From the IMG/VR virus record IMGVR_UViG_3300037504_000592, positions 1-37,249 of that record: DNA of 37,249 bases; one strand, given 5' to 3'. This stretch comes from a virus. A model generated the notes under the pieces. The model was not told where the DNA came from. It made no database searches and saw only the letters and a list, made by a program, of their open reading frames with translations. Of the stretch, positions 37,188 through 37,249 are shown piece by piece (the stretch's first letter is position 1; every line of letters starts with the position of its first letter). The translations under genes were made by a program, and so were the position numbers.

Positions 37188-37249
37188 AGTTAATAATATT
37201 TCGTTAATCTCCATGTTAGTGATGTATTATCTGATATATTCAAAGCCCC
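37113..37249. repeat. Direct terminal repeat / circular-map overlap, right copy
   Basis: This is the second copy of the 137-bp repeat, starting at GTCACCC. It carries the start of the 63-aa leftward gene and, in the overlapping frame, the last codons of the fibre gene. One base (37239) differs from the left copy. Confidence 0.95.

Noticed and set aside
1-37249. Lysogeny module
   Set aside because: No integrase, CI-like repressor or attachment site was seen; the excisionase-like HTH alone does not support temperate life.

Overview
The window looks like one complete double-stranded DNA tailed-phage genome with a long, tape-measure-type tail (siphovirus-like), linearised from a circular map. 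The first 137 bases reappear as the last 137 with one mismatch (127 A against 37239 T), so the unit genome is about 37,112 bp and the cut falls inside a continuous operon. A Bacteroidota host is suggested by three promoter-like sites of the form TTTG-N20-(near)TAnnTTTG, by A-rich leaders without Shine-Dalgarno sequences before most early genes, by signal peptides ending in AFSQ or KAQ, and by low GC. I see no integrase, CI-like repressor, tRNA or CRISPR.

Layout: two large opposing transcription units start from a gene-free AT-rich region (19145-19607) that carries five direct copies of GTTACAA. Leftward (-) from about 19135 run a small Cys-rich protein, terminase small and large subunits, a 48-aa pre-portal protein, portal (with an inserted DnaJ-like zinc knuckle), scaffold, major capsid, a secreted-type protein, neck/head-completion proteins, tail tube with an Ig-like tail, two overlapping small ORFs and a chaperone-like protein, tape measure, tail-tip proteins and a fibre with a signal peptide. 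Crossing the map junction, the unit continues into lysis: coiled-coil/TM XhlA-like protein, M15 endolysin and a holin-like protein, then a strong terminator, a beta-helix receptor-binding candidate module, a unimolecular-spanin candidate and a polytopic membrane protein.

Rightward (+) from 19608 run a small membrane protein, an excisionase-like HTH protein, a primase-polymerase/helicase, a helicase-DNA methyltransferase fusion, an HNH-like protein, a block of small unknown genes including a papain-like fold protein, then a recombination/replication block: RHH regulator, Rad52-type annealing protein, YqaJ exonuclease, stand-alone DnaA domain IV, VRR-NUC-like nuclease and a protein with an SSB-type acidic tip. 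The two units converge at 33038-33048 with an 11-bp gene overlap. A further RHH gene (16737-16931) lies antisense inside the late operon between terminase and portal.

Together this reads as a phage that primes and unwinds its own DNA, probably borrows the host replicase, recombines by Rad52/YqaJ, methylates its DNA, and lyses with an endolysin plus spanin. Most interesting: the five-copy repeat region, the methyltransferase with an altered catalytic motif, the papain-like cassette flanked by a perfect inverted repeat and terminator, the antisense RHH gene, and signal peptides on two proteins of the structural operon. Everything functional is inferred from sequence reading without database searches.
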